Below, piece after piece: positions 47,080 to 58,559 of a stretch of 64,000 nucleotides of DNA. This DNA is from Trileptium ribeirensis (Eukaryota > Nematoda > Enoplea > Enoplida > Thoracostomopsidae), in assembly GCA_030248225.1 (NCBI GenBank), contig JASANE010029376.1, positions 1-64,000 on the forward strand, given 5' to 3'. Under the pieces are notes generated by a model. That model saw only the letters and a program-made list of their open reading frames with translations. It did no database searches and was not told the origin of the DNA. The translations under genes were made by a program, and so were the position numbers. Position 1 is the stretch's first letter; every line of letters begins with the position of its first letter.

Positions 47080-47703
47080 CTAAATTTGAATATTGAAATC
47101 CATCTTACATAATGTAGTTATCAAAGACAACTTTAAATGTACAATCATCGCCGGAAATGACATGGCAATTGAAAACAATTTGTGCTCTCTAAATTTAAGA
47201 TTTCCAGCCTAGCATTTTCGTTAGTTTGCTATGCGGAAAAGGTGCCATTTGGCAAAATTTGAGCTCAGTTGATCGAATACCCCTGGCGCATTTTTTTTAT
47301 TTGTTCTTAGAGAACACGCTCCATCTGACAAACGGAACAAATATAAAATTCCACAATGAAATAAAGCGTTATTTTGTTCAATTGAGCAAAAATATTTAGC
47401 ATTTATATTAAACTTCGTTATAGATGCATAGACAACATTTTAGAGAAAATGTTATTAATCATTTTCGCAATTCACATTACAAATCCTGAATTTTGACACA
47501 AACTTTAGATTTTATAGTTCCCCGGTTACACTACCAATTCGTGCCACCGACAAAATTTGGCGACCCTTGGTGTGCTCCTGACTAAATTTTGGGCAACAAA
47601 GAGGCCATCGAACAACCCTTGAACGAACAACAAACACAATATTGTTTATTTCAAGCAAATTCCATCTAACTATATTTCAGTTAGCAGCAGTTGTATTATG
47701 CAT

Positions 47704-48121
47704 GAGTAAACTTAACCTGCGCCCGCCGACTATCCTATTTTGTAATTTGGAAAAAATTGCGTTACCGAACTATATTAACTCAAATAAAAATTTACTGTTT
47801 TCTGTTCGCGAACAATAAAATTGTTTGCGAACGAAATTTTATTGCTTTTGAATTACCGAGGGTTATGTTCGCGAACATAATGACAAAATACTGGACCATT
47901 TTGTTTATGCCGTCGCATTTACATTGAATTTGTTCGCGAACAGAGAAGCGAAAACTAATAATTGTCATGGAACTGTTATTGGTCGATTGCGAATAACTAC
48001 TTCTGGGCTAGTAATGAATCGAATCCCCTTTCTTACTTGTTCGCAAACAATTGATGTGGATTCGATATCGGGTTTTACAAAATAGGATAGTTAGTGGGCG
48101 CAGGTTAAGTTTAGTCGGGCA
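47704..48121 (+). mobile_element. MITE subfamily B, copy 1 (TGTTCGCGAACA-bearing)
   Basis: Ends are AGTAAACTTAACCTGCGCCC and its complement GGGCGCAGGTTAAGTTTAGT, with inner inverted match TATCCTATTTTGTAA. Four TGTTCGCGAACA-like palindromes are spaced inside. It shares the outer TIR and palindrome design with subfamily A, but the body differs. Confidence 0.85.
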
Positions 48122-49007
48122 TTAGTCCAGACTTTACTATTGCCCGAAGTACTGGCCTGGCCACGGTGTGGTAGAGGGGAGTGAGGACCCCAACTTTCCA
48201 AATCCTCCATATCCGTAAGATTTTCCTATGTTCATCAGTCCATTCGACCGAAAACCACAAGTTCATCTAAATCCAAAATTTTTTTGTTTTTCTAAATTTA
48301 TGTTTTCTGTATGCAAAATGATTTTTTACATTAATTTTCCCTATTTCTAAAGCTAAAACGTTGTTTTGTAGGCTGAAAATACATGTACGGCAGCAAAGTG
48401 TATGGAAATATGGCAATATATAGCAATAAACAAAAATTTTCCTTCCCCGCTTAGAAATTTTCCACGAGAATGACCATTTTGCCCCCCCCACCCGAAGTCT
48501 CCCTCCACACTTTTCGAAAGGCCGTGGACAGGCCAGAACTATAGTTACCGACTGTAGGTAGAACACAATGGCTATGGCTCTTTCGAACAACATTCGAAAA
48601 GAAATGGAAAATATCTAACAACTGCTAAACCAAACTCGATATTATCAAACGAGCAACAATCATAATTGTCAGTTCTGCTGCAGACTACGTTTTAGCTGGA
48701 TTTGTTAGTACTTCAGATATTTCAAACAAATTGGTTATTTGCCTACTTTATAGGTTGAAACTTTGTAGATCAAACTGCCGTTGTTCTGCACAGATAACAT
48801 TATCAGTTAAAATTTGACTTTTCCACTGTAATACTATACGTTGGCGTGGTGCAAGAGCTAGTTCCACTAGCGATGCCGATTTGTTTTGTCTTTGGATGAT
48901 TTTAAAAAAAATGATTTTACAAAATTTAAAAATTTAATACGTATTTTCTTAAAGTTTAAAATATCATGCTGACATTTTGGTTGTTGAAATGTTTATAGTT
49001 AGTGTTC

Positions 49008-49110
49008 TATATAAATTGAAGCGCAGAGCACATCGGTGGCTCATTCTTGAGCGAGTTGCGCTTAGTTTGTTGTTTAATAAAATCGGATATTCTGCACTTT
49101 ATTTTTCTGT
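49008..49110 (+). promoter_or_regulatory. TATA box and nearby polyadenylation signal, LTR-like
   Basis: TATATAAA at 49,008 is followed 68 bases later by AATAAA (49,076), then a GC-rich stretch to about 49,440 with repeated GCGGACGGC motifs. A TATA box and poly(A) signal this close together is the usual R-region layout of an LTR. TG/CA borders could not be fixed. A host promoter is the alternative. Confidence 0.3.
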
Positions 49111-49660
49111 TTTCTTAGACAGCGGACGGCATTCTGTTGCCGGCTGTAGCATTTAATTTTGCGAGCACGAAACTTTATTGTTCTGTTGTGCATAAGCGGA
49201 CGGCTCCCGTAGTCTGCTGCCAACTAATATATACTCGGACTTCCCCGTTTACTTTGCGGGCGGCTGCAAGGCTGTCAGTAGGTATTTCCTCAGTGGACGT
49301 GATCCTTTGCACAGCTGACGACTACGGCTGCCATTTCGGACGTGACCGGCTGCTAAGCGGACGGCTTGCGTTTGTGCGACGGACGTGCACGTGTGAGGTG
49401 CGGACGTGTGCGGCTGACAATACTGCAGATACGGACCAGTAACAAGCATCGTTACACCACTATTGTGTAACTAGTTGTCTCATATACCCTCAGGAGATTA
49501 TAGCGAAACTGAAACAAGCCCAATATTTGGTGCAGCAAATTGTTTAAAACACATTCTGCATAAACTGTATTGTAGTTTCAGAATTAATACGCAAGATAAT
49601 TTCTTAGATGGGTAACAATAGTATGCAATGCGTAAATTGCTTTCTAAGAATTCATTCAAA

Positions 49661-49837
49661 ATGAACGGAGATCGTTTAGCCTTCGGTGCCTCTCGACGTT
49701 TAACAACATCACTTCCCCATAAAACTTTGAGAGCTGCTTTAAACAGCACTACTGGAACCGCAACTGCTGATCCTGCAAATTTTCTGGTACATTCGACATT
49801 CGTTCAACAGAACAAACCCTATGCAGCAATCAAATCA
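49661..49837 (+). CDS. Possible first coding exon of an unknown gene nested in a HERC2 intron
   Basis: ATGAACGGAGATCG opens a frame of 59 codons that ends exactly at a good donor (AAATCA|GTGAGT, phase 0). The peptide (MNGDRLAFGASRRLTTSLP ... NKPYAAIKS) is balanced in composition and matches no family I know. It sits 550-650 bases downstream of the TATA-containing segment at 49,008. It could be an unrelated gene, a retroelement leader ORF or chance. No second exon was identified. Confidence 0.22.
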
Positions 49838-49913
49838 GTGAGTCAAATAATAATTCTTGTTCTAAAGGAGATGATTCCATATGGTTAAAATAATAAACGC
49901 GACATACTTGACT

Positions 49914-50041
49914 TACAGTAGCGGCCAAAAATAAATACAATCGAAAACGATTGAAATTGCAATCGATCGAAAATTTGTTTAATCGAAATCGATCAAAATT
50001 TCGATCCATTATTTTGTATTTATTTCTAGCCGCGACTGGAT
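49914..50041. mobile_element. 128-bp palindromic MITE, TACAGTA type
   Basis: Starts TACAGTAGCGGCCAAAAATA and ends with the complement TATTTCTAGCCGCGACTG. The centre is rich in ATCGAAA/TTTCGAT. The whole element can fold on itself. It is a short relative of the MITEs at 31-33 kb. Confidence 0.75.
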
Positions 50042-50588
50042 GTTATTATTTCACAGTTTTTTGCCAAAAAATTATGGTTAAAACATGCTAGTTCATTATT
50101 ACTTTTTTTAACTAAATTACTTAATAAAAAATTTTCTACTAAGCGCCTAAGTCGGCAAATTCAAAACTACCGTAAAAAATGTTGGACTTTAATGATTATT
50201 GAGAAAAGAAGCAACAAAAAAACTAAACAACGTGCAAAGCCGGCGACACAATCGCCACGCCTAGCTATGTAATAATTTACCATTATACTAGTGGCACAGC
50301 CTATAGCCCAGAAATGAATAGAAGTTTGTTTAGACTGTCGGTGTCGCAAACTTCAGTTTCGAAATAGCCAAAAGTAGTAAAACGCACACCTAAGTGACTA
50401 TATCTTTGTGGTAAAATAGCATAATGGGTTATGCTTCTTTTCTATAAATCCATTGATTTGGTACAGATTTGCACATTTTATTCATAATTTTATTCACAAT
50501 TCATTTTAGTGCACTAAAGGCTCAGCGGTACTTGAGAATACACATCGAAACTTAAGCTCCAAAACCTTTCACTCATAAAATTATTTAC

Positions 50589-50901
50589 CGCCACTAGACC
50601 AACTTTCCGCACCAAGAGGATCAGATTCAGACGAGAATGGCACTACAGCACTCAAGTTGCTAGCACCAACGCTACCTGACAAGTAAAGCCCGCACAGTCC
50701 GCCGAATGTAGTACCACCAACGATATCAAGATCAGGATTAGGGTCATGTAGTGGATCTGCAATCGCAATGCAATGTGACGAGCCACATGCCACATCCGTT
50801 ATTCGAACGTTGTCAAGACTTTCTATTCGAGTTGGTACTCGGTTTGGCGTAGTATGGCCAACTCCTTGCTGACCATGATCGTTGTCGCCCCATGAATAGA
50901 C
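50589..50901 (-). CDS. HERC2: HERC2 exon 7: last blade of RLD2
   Basis: 313 nt, phase 0/1, acceptor ATTTAG|GTCTAT and donor GTGGCG|GTAAAT. It encodes VYSWGDNDHGQQGVG, RITDVACGSSHCIAIADPL, then a Gly/Ser-rich stretch with SDPLGAESW. HERC2 has VYAWGDNDHGQQGNG, ITRVACGSSHSVAW and RDPLGASYLG. RCC1-like domains are seven-bladed propellers that bind protein partners; this closes the second one. Confidence 0.96.
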
Positions 50902-51228
50902 CTAAATATGGGTAAAATAGAGAGAGATAAAGTGACGACAAGCTGTGTATTAGTAAGAACGGCCTGCTACACGGTCCCAAACTAATAAACTAATTACATT
51001 TAAAACAAAATCCCACGAACCAAATCCGCTTGTTGTTATAAATGGTGCACTTTATAACCGAAGCGCGGCTAAAACTTGTCTCCGAAAAACTAAAATTACT
51101 GATCTTGATTAAAGTTGCAAAATTACTGTGCGCGTACGATTTTTAATAACACTAATCTATAAATTCCTGGATTTTTTATGGTTCACCCTTAGTTTTGAGA
51201 AAATACATTAACTGTTACATTAATAAGC

Positions 51229-51650
51229 GACTAAACTTAACCTGCGCCAACTAACTATCCTATTTTGTAAAACCGATGTCTCATCCACATCCATTGTTAG
51301 CGAACAAGTAAGAAAGGGGATTCGCTTCATTGCTAGCCCAAAAGTAGTGATTCGCAATCGGCCAATAACTGCTTTACGACAATTAGTTTTCAGTAAGGAT
51401 TCGTCTCTGTTCGATAACAAATTCAATGTAAATGCGACGGCATAAACAAAAGGGTCCTGCATTTTGTCATTATGTTCGCGAACATAGCCCTCGGTAATTC
51501 AAAAGCTATAAAACTTCGTTCGCAACCAATTTTAATGTTCGCGAACAGAAAACAGCAAATTTTCGCTTGAGTTGATAGAGTTCGGTAACACAACTTTTCC
51601 CAAATTAGAAAACAGAATAGTCAGCGGGCGCAGGTTAAGTTTACTAACGC
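51229..51650 (-). mobile_element. MITE subfamily B, copy 2 (inverted)
   Basis: Same family as 47,704-48,121 in the opposite orientation. Left end GACTAAACTTAACCTGCGCC, right end GGCGCAGGTTAAGTTTACTA. ATGTTCGCGAACAT and TGTTCGCGAACA palindromes are preserved. It lies between exons 6 and 7. Confidence 0.85.
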
Positions 51651-51822
51651 ATAACTGACTTAGTTTTATAAACGGTTTGCGGGGGTTGAAACACGTGACG
51701 CCCGTTCTTGCAGTACTAGATACATAATAAATTGGCCGTTTACATTTTATGCGCAAACTATTGGCAGCACTAATTCATTATCAAAACTCAAACATATATT
51801 ATAATAATTATAAATAAACAAC

Positions 51823-51967
51823 CTGTCCGTCGCTTGTAAGAGCTAGGCAATGCAATGCGCCGACTGCAATTTTGACAACTTGAACACCGTGTAAGGCGGC
51901 GACTACGCACGGTTCCCGACAATGCTCGTCAGATCCTTGGCCCAGGCGAAAATAATCTCCTTTACCC
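51823..51967 (-). CDS. HERC2: HERC2 exon 6: sixth blade of RLD2
   Basis: 145 nt, phase 2/0, acceptor TTTTTAG|GGGTAA and donor GGACAG|GTTGTT. Joined to exon 5 it reads VYSW-GKGDYFRLGQGSDEH, then VVKIAVGALHCLALTSDGQ; HERC2 has WGKGDYFRLGHGSDVH and IVHVAVGALHCLAVTDSGQ. Confidence 0.97.
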
Positions 51968-52429
51968 CTAAAAACATTAATATTAAGTATTACTAGGACT
52001 CGGCAAGTTGTGTAAATAATGTTAAAACACCATACCATATTAAAGACACTTTTTTTACTTCTTATCTTTCGAAAGGATGTGGAACGGTTTAAACCATTTC
52101 TTCAACAACACCAGTTCACTGCCTCCGTCATTGTTTGGAGGCAAACTTTCTTGGTCATTCAACAGTAAGCTAAAGCTCCAAAATGTGCTATAATTAATAC
52201 AGGTTTATTGCTATTTAGCGTAGTTCATCAACTTTAAGATGGGAATGTGAGGTGATGTATTATAAAATGTATGTATAAAAATATTCTTTGTTATAATCAT
52301 TTAGTCGACAAATCTTTGGGTACGTTGTTTTGTTTCTCAGTTGTAACAAATGAACAAGCATGAAATTTATTTGCGCCTATAAAGCTACTTAGATGTATAT
52401 ATCTGGCTTCTCTACTCGCTGGAAAATTT

Positions 52430-52800
52430 TGGCAGTGGTCATGATCTGGGGCTCCTAGTTCGGAACTTGGAGGCGCCGGATTTTTCTAGGATGTGTGAAC
52501 TGGGGGCCCCTAGCTTGAACTGGGGGTCAACTGGGAGGTAGAAATTAAAATTTCATAATTTAATATTTTTTAGCGAAATACGCTAAAATAGTCTCCGAGA
52601 TGGTACAAAAACGTCTTTATTTAGGTTAAATCCAATTTTAACCAATTTTTTCTGAAAGTAATCAAATTTTTACTACAGAGATGGTTTTTCGTGCAATATT
52701 TTGTCAATTTGTGTTATGTGAGGGACTTTTTACTGGGGAAGCCAAAAATTTTGCCAGGGGAGGAATTTTGCCGGCGGGCGGGGGGGGGGGGAAATGTGAG
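52430..52800. repeat. AGGGGGC-rich dispersed repeat, copy 2
   Basis: CTGGGGGCCCCTAGCTTGAACTG-like runs at 52,500 and TTTTGCCAGGGGAGGAATTTTGCC at 52,748, plus a 10-G run at 52,782. Resembles 38,700-39,062. Confidence 0.45.
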
Positions 52801-53386
52801 GTGGTCAAACCTTGGGTACCCGTTTTTGCCAGACCCCTACCCCCACTTAGGAAGCGAGGGTTATTTACAATGAAGTATTATTACCCAACCTATGGCGGAT
52901 GGTGTATGATCAAATATCATGTGAGCGAAAGTGTAAAGTCTAGCTTCCCGAAACACGTTGAAAAGTTATTCACTACATCGATTAAAAAATTTCATGTCTG
53001 CATATTGAGAGAGACGTATTTCTCTAATAGCTATTATGGTTCTATGTCAATATTTTCAAAGTACTAACGACCACCAATACATAAAGAAATTTGAATAACA
53101 AACCCTATCAAAAGTAGTTTCTACATATTACACACAATGCTGTTTAAATGAAAGGCTTTCAAAATCATCAGCAACAAATTATTTCCAGCAAATAAAAACA
53201 TAAACACCATTCTTAGCTTTGAATCAGTGGCCATTACTACACCTAAACATTGTCAAATTCGCTAGATATCGAAGTAGTATCACCTGTTAAAAGTGACACG
53301 AGGGTCAACACATTTTTCAAACTGGACTCAACTCCTCCGAAACAAAATATAAAAAAATAATTGTTTGAGCAATGAGCCACACTAAC

Positions 53387-54029
53387 CAAGAATACACGTC
53401 GCCATATCGCTCTAGCGCAACTGAAAACTGAGCTCCACACTCGATTTGAATAATTGTACGACCAGCCAGAGCGTCAATTGGTGCCGGAACACTATAGCTA
53501 ATCCCCAACGAATCGCCTGAAGCTGACTGAGCTCCCTTAGTCTGGTTTTTTCCTCCAGTACTACCACCCGTGAAGTGAGTTGTCGTTCTACGTCCAAGTT
53601 TTCCAAAATCCCCATCACCCCATGAGTATACCATCCCGTCCTCGGTGAGGCATAGCGTCTGCGCGTCTCGAGATCCGCATTTCACTGATCGAACTTGTTT
53701 CCCAGCTAAGCACTGGGCACTGACCCAGGTCGGAATGAGGCGCGAGCGGTCATCTCCGTGTCCAAGCCGCCCAAATTCACCCAATCCCCATGTATAAAGA
53801 GAGCCACAACCTGAATCTGCTGCATCTGAGGCACCATACCCAGTAATTGCAGCGCTGTGTGTAGAACCTGCGGCGACAAACCGTATGCGGTACCCTGCGT
53901 CGGCAAAATAGCGTATTAGCATAGGTGTATGGCGCGACAGTTCGTCACCGTGACCAAGTTTTCCAGCCTCGCCGTGACCCCACGAGTAGACCAAACCCGT
54001 AGATGTTAGAGCAAGACAGTGTCTTCCAG
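53387..54029 (-). CDS. HERC2: HERC2 exon 5: blades 3 to 5 of RLD2
   Basis: 643 nt, phase 1/2, acceptor GTTTTCAG|CTGGAA and donor ATTCTTG|GTTAGT. Three RCC1 repeats in order: VYSWGHGEAGKLGHGD, LYTWGLGEFGRLGHGDD with VRSVKCGSRDAQTLCLTEDG, and VYSWGDGDFGKLG, ending IIQIECGAQFSVAL. All are near matches to HERC2 RLD2. Two insertions stand out: about 10 residues before LYTWG, and a Thr/Gly/Ser/Lys-rich insert of about 27 residues (TTTHFTGGSTGGKNQTKG...) after the fifth blade's GKLG. Both would be surface loops of the propeller. Confidence 0.97.
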
Positions 54030-54065
54030 CTGAAAACATGAAGTAATTACGAACTTATTTTCTGT

Positions 54066-54335
54066 GGAGAGGCCAGCCAATAATCCTTGTATTTCTTCAG
54101 ATTCCGTCATGAACATTCGAAATATAAGTCGTAGAAATGAATGTTGTTTTAACCGTTTTGTTAGGACAACCATTTCTGATGTCACCTCAAAATGCCACGA
54201 GGTACATAGGCCTGATCTGGGAAGTCAAAATTTACCTGTGGGCATGACCTGTGGAACCGCCGAAATCATAGCACAGATCAAAAATCATGGGGTGCCTCCC
54301 TCCTCTCTGAAGAGGCCAGCCAATAATCTTTGTAT
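54066..54335 (+). repeat. 25-bp direct repeat, 243-bp spacing
   Basis: AGAGGCCAGCCAATAATC plus (C/T)TTGTAT occurs at 54,067 and 54,310. The intervening sequence shows no further duplication. It lies in the intron upstream of exon 5. Confidence 0.6.
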
Positions 54336-54769
54336 ACTGAGTTTGTTATTCAAGAACAAAGACTGGATTGACAAAAGCAAAAAGAACAGGTCTTTTCTGT
54401 TTAGACGAACAAATTGGGAAGTTGACAGACTGTTGTATATTTCTACACATACTTCAGTAAATAACGTTTGTAATGTTTAGTAAGTTGACCGTAACAGTCA
54501 AGTTAAGACTAGCAACCAATTTTAGCACTTGTCCTCATAGAAAAGACTATTCTCGCTTCAGAGGGTGCTCATCCATTATCCGTAGGAACCAACTTTGTTG
54601 TCTCAGGCAGCACGAGCATTTCCCTAGTAACATTACACACCGTAACAACGTTCGGTTACAAAGGAACGTTAAAACGTTCATTTGCCATTACATTGTGAAT
54701 AAATAGTGGGGCTGGTATTTTTCTTTTCCCCCTAGTTCAAAACAGGTAACCCACGGTTCATACGCCCGG

Positions 54770-55110
54770 CAATATTTTGTTTGACAATTTTTTCGGACAA
54801 GATTTTTAATCGTTTGTCTCTTGGCAAAATCGGGAGCCCTCCGATTCGGAAACAGGGGGCAACCTAGTTCATCCCTCCTGGTAAAATTTTCAACAAATGG
54901 AAATACCAGAAATTTATTCTCAATAAGGACGTTTTTGCACCGTTTTCGAGGATATTTATTAACAATTTTAGTGTTTTTCGGTGAAAAATATTAATTTTGA
55001 AAATTTTTAGATTTCGATCCGCACTCCAAGCCAGGTGGGGCAAGTTGCCCCCCCCCAGACAAAAGCCGGTGTCGCCTATTTTCGAACCAGAAGAATCTCA
55101 GTTCATCCCC
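54770..55110. repeat. AGGGGGC-rich dispersed repeat, copy 3
   Basis: TTGGCAAAATCGGGAGCCCT and CGATTCGGAAACAGGGGGCA at 54,820-54,860 resemble the block at 38,730-38,790. The right part (C-rich run at 55,050) is weaker. Confidence 0.4.
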
Positions 55111-55518
55111 CCGAAAAATGTTCAGCCAATGAAGACGCCAATCCATTTTTCCACTTATTCTTGGTCCGTGGTCATAAACACATTTTTATTAGTTTATATG
55201 CCATATCTAAAGAGATCTGGCTTTGGAATTTTTTCAAGAATGTATGTCCCCATGGGACCACTCACCTGGCGTTAAAATATAAATAAACACAAATACAAAT
55301 GTTCAAAAATAATACTGCATTGAGCTGGCGGCCCTTTGGTCCAACCTGTAAGAATCAGAAGGGGTGATTTACAATGGAAACCATTGCTCACAGTAATCTG
55401 GGTCTACTAGCGATGAACTAAGGTATTCGGATAAGATTTAGCACTGGGATGTTATTCGTGATGTTGGATATTCCGATATCTTAATGGCATTAAATCCATT
55501 AACCAATTGCATATTTAA

Positions 55519-55946
55519 TCCGCAACTAAAGTTAAAATGACCCCGCTGACTATCTTATTTTGTTTTTTTTTGTAAAAAATTTCATCGACGAACATTTCCT
55601 TGTCGGTCACAAAATGCTACTTTTTTTGTTCGCGAACATCAAACATGTTCGCGAAAAGAATTTTCTCGGATTTGTATTAACAAGGTGCTTGTTCGTGAAC
55701 AGTAATTGATAAATAATATGAACGAACCGTTTATGACGTCACAGTTACATTAAATTTGTTCACGAACAGTGGCGAACCCTGTTTCAACGCTATGAAATGT
55801 TACGGAACTGTCATAACCCGAATCAACACCTTTAAGTCTGAGCTAGCAGTGAATCGAATATCCTGTTTGTTTCGTAACAATGGGTGTGGATTAGACATCG
55901 GGAATTGCAAAATGGTTAGCGGGTTCACCTTAAGTTTAGTCGTGAA
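55519..55946. mobile_element. MITE subfamily A, copy 2
   Basis: Left end GCAACTAAAGTTAAAATGAC, right end TTCACCTTAAGTTTAGTCG. A TGTTCGCGAACA palindrome lies at about 55,628, and the body is nearly colinear with 42,281-42,709 (shared ATTTATGACGTCACAGTTAC-type blocks). It lies between exons 4 and 5. Confidence 0.85.
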
Positions 55947-57195
55947 TAAACTGTGGCTTGTCGAAGACCCTTATTCAAGACTGAAGCGAAGACATTAGTG
56001 AACGTTATGACCGAAGTTTCCTCAAATGCAGCTCAATAAAGCAAAAATTCTGATTGTTCTACAGTGACATATGTAACTCTTCACCAGATTTAGCACCAAT
56101 TTTGGGCTCGCTGTGAACCTTGTTGTGCACCTAGCGTTGTGTCTGTGCTACTCCTATCGTTCTCACAGCTTAAGTTTCCACAAACCCGACAGGAGAGTGT
56201 TTTAGCTTTTTTCTATTATTTGGAGCCATTTTCCATTATTCGATCAAAATACGTAGACTCGTACCTTCGAACCGATCCTCCTCAAAACTCGGTGGTCACT
56301 GTACTTTGAACCTCCACAAATGAGGAGAGTAAGACCAGGCATGGAAGTATCATTAAATACGAGTTATCTTAGTGTGCACGCGTTTGGACTCTTTGTTGAG
56401 ACGAGTTAGGTAAATCGGTCGCCATTGAACCTGAGGATACAGCCTACCCATTTATAAAGCTGAAAGATGTATTTCTGATCCTCCAACCCCAACAAATCGC
56501 CCGTGACTCTAACACGGGTTAACATTAATGTACTGGAAAGTATCATACTCTTCTCTTATGCACTGTTGCTTACGCCTGGAAGGCTACAATGAACATGATA
56601 GGCTGTCGAATTTTATGCATCATAAACACACTAGTATTTTCTGCGTGCTTAAAATACGAAAAGTGCTAACGACAGTGAATGTGAAAAATAAGACTTTGAA
56701 ATACAAAAGTTGTTTGAAAGCATGATTAGTAAATTTCGAAAGATTCGTGCTTTTAATCGCTGCAGGAAATAAACCTGGACTCTAATTCTGAAATTCGTTG
56801 AATAAAAGTATAAGGTTAGTTTCAATGTATTAATATAACTTTCTTTTTAAGAATCTGAGCGGACACACGCAGCTTAACGTAGGAAATTAAAACAGTAAAA
56901 TTTAAGTATTTTAGGTCCATTTCAGAGGTTCAAGATGAACAGGTAACACATGTCGATTTCACGTTTGTATAAAAGGACTATATTTCAGCGCCCATGAATT
57001 TCCTATGTAGATTGCAGCAGCAAAAAGCTCTCTACCTCCGGCTGTGGCTATCCGAAGAATTAGCCCTAAGTAAACACAAGGGGATGTCCAACTTTTACAT
57101 GAGTGACTAAAAGTTTTGAAACAAATTTCGGCCGAACAAATTATATTTGGTATTTCGTATGGTAAATTAAATGTATTAAGTAAACTGTTACTCAC
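55947..57195. other. HERC2 intron 4, right part, no recognised feature
   Basis: AT-rich; no gene or repeat that I can support. Confidence 0.5.
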
Positions 57196-57325
57196 CGGAA
57201 TGAACCGCAATGCTAGACACAATATGAGTAGTCAATGGCTTGATCAGCGTGGGTGTTGGTACTAGGTCGGCAGCATCGGATCCCAGACCAAGCCGAGCGC
57301 TGCTGTTATCACCACAAGAGTAAAC
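57196..57325 (-). CDS. HERC2: HERC2 exon 4: second blade of RLD2
   Basis: 130 nt, phase 0/1, acceptor ATTATAG|GTTTAC and donor CATTCCG|GTGAGT. It encodes VYSCGDNSSARLGLGSD and HIVSSIAVHS, matching VYACGEATNGRLGLGIS and VVKKVAVHSGG of HERC2. Confidence 0.95.
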
Positions 57326-58258
57326 CTATAATTTAAAACAAACTGCACTCATAGTTAAAAAGTTTACTATTCGTTTAGCGTTAAATAGGTTAATGTAAAA
57401 TGTGATTTAAGAATGTCCCAAGTTTTAACTACGTATTGATAATTCAGATTTATACGCTCTCGCAGTAGTACTTATCTCTAAACCGAACATTTCGTTACAA
57501 CATTTTAAGGCATATTCACACCTTTGCATGTTACCAAGCATGTTTTGATCTCATATAATAATGAGTATTCGGGTTAACCCCACCCAAATCCAAACGTAAT
57601 CAGTCTTGAATATGCAGCGACCGTTACCATCGTATCCTAACTGGTAAAGTTTAGAACCATACATTTCTGTGCAGGAAAGAAGGCATAGAGCTTGGTTCGT
57701 AGTGTCAAAATTGCAACTTTAGCATCATCAGCGTTAACACAAGTAAATAATGCTTTCATTATTACTACCATTGTCGCACAGTGTGTAAACCACATGCAAT
57801 ATTATTTATTATGTATTTATTGCATTATTCATTATGCAATAATTATTATAACAAAAACGTTAGCTTTCAATACTGTTCTTAGGTTTCCTAATTAAATCAA
57901 ATACTGTAGACAAACTGATTACGTTATAATGTAAACCCTGCTTCAGTCCCATGACGGTCCTATGAATATACGGGTGATTCCTGAGAACAAAACAACATCA
58001 CATTCTACGAATCCGAAGATTTGATTAAAGTTGTAGCGTAGGCAAAATTTAAGATAAGCAAAAATAATGCACAAAGTAAAATTGCTGTAATAAAAACAGT
58101 AATGATCGAATGTAAACAAAAACACAAGATTATATTAATCTAATGATAATCAACTGCATTTCAGCGATCGCAAATAAACAATTAAATTAAACCGATTTCA
58201 TTATGACTACAATAATAATACATAAAACATAACCAAACGATACAAAAATACAACTTAC
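57326..58258. other. HERC2 intron 3, no recognised feature
   Basis: AT-rich; only short chance frames. Confidence 0.5.
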
Positions 58259-58559
58259 GCGACCATCTCTGCTAACAGCAAAAAGAGTTTTCGACCCTCC
58301 AGCAAACTTGACGACGTTCAGCTCAGTGTAAACATCACTAGGCAGCGGAACTTTGACTTTTGATGCCTTGTTGCCTCCGCCCAACTGATGCTTGTCGTTC
58401 AGACCCCAGACGTACACCTGGACAGCAGCAGCAGCAGTAACAGACGATTTAGTAGAACCGCTATAATTGTCTCTGGTTAAATCGACACCTGATCGATTCC
58501 CATTTTCAGTCGTATAACGCAGCAAACGATGTTTTCCGAAAATCGACAACGCGATATCG
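58259..58559 (-). CDS. HERC2: HERC2 exon 3: start of RLD2
   Basis: 301 nt, phase 2/0, acceptor TATTCTAG|CGATAT and donor GGTCGC|GTAAGT. After a variable Thr/Ser/Ala-rich lead it encodes VYVWGLNDKHQLGG, KASKVKVPLPS, then LNVVKFAGGSKTLFAVSRDGR. This is close to VFVWGLNDKDQLGG, GSKIKVPSFS and LNVVQVAGGSKSLFAV of HERC2. These residues identify the gene as HERC2 rather than HERC1 or RCC1. Confidence 0.97.

Noticed and set aside
48267..48593. 108-codon minus-strand frame
   Set aside because: No resemblance to HERC2, no matching splice phases and AT-rich composition; likely chance.
49498..49800. Minus-strand frame at 49.5-49.8 kb as the missing HERC2 exon between exons 7 and 9
   Set aside because: It does not resemble HERC2, whereas 46,869-47,079 matches by sequence and by both phases.
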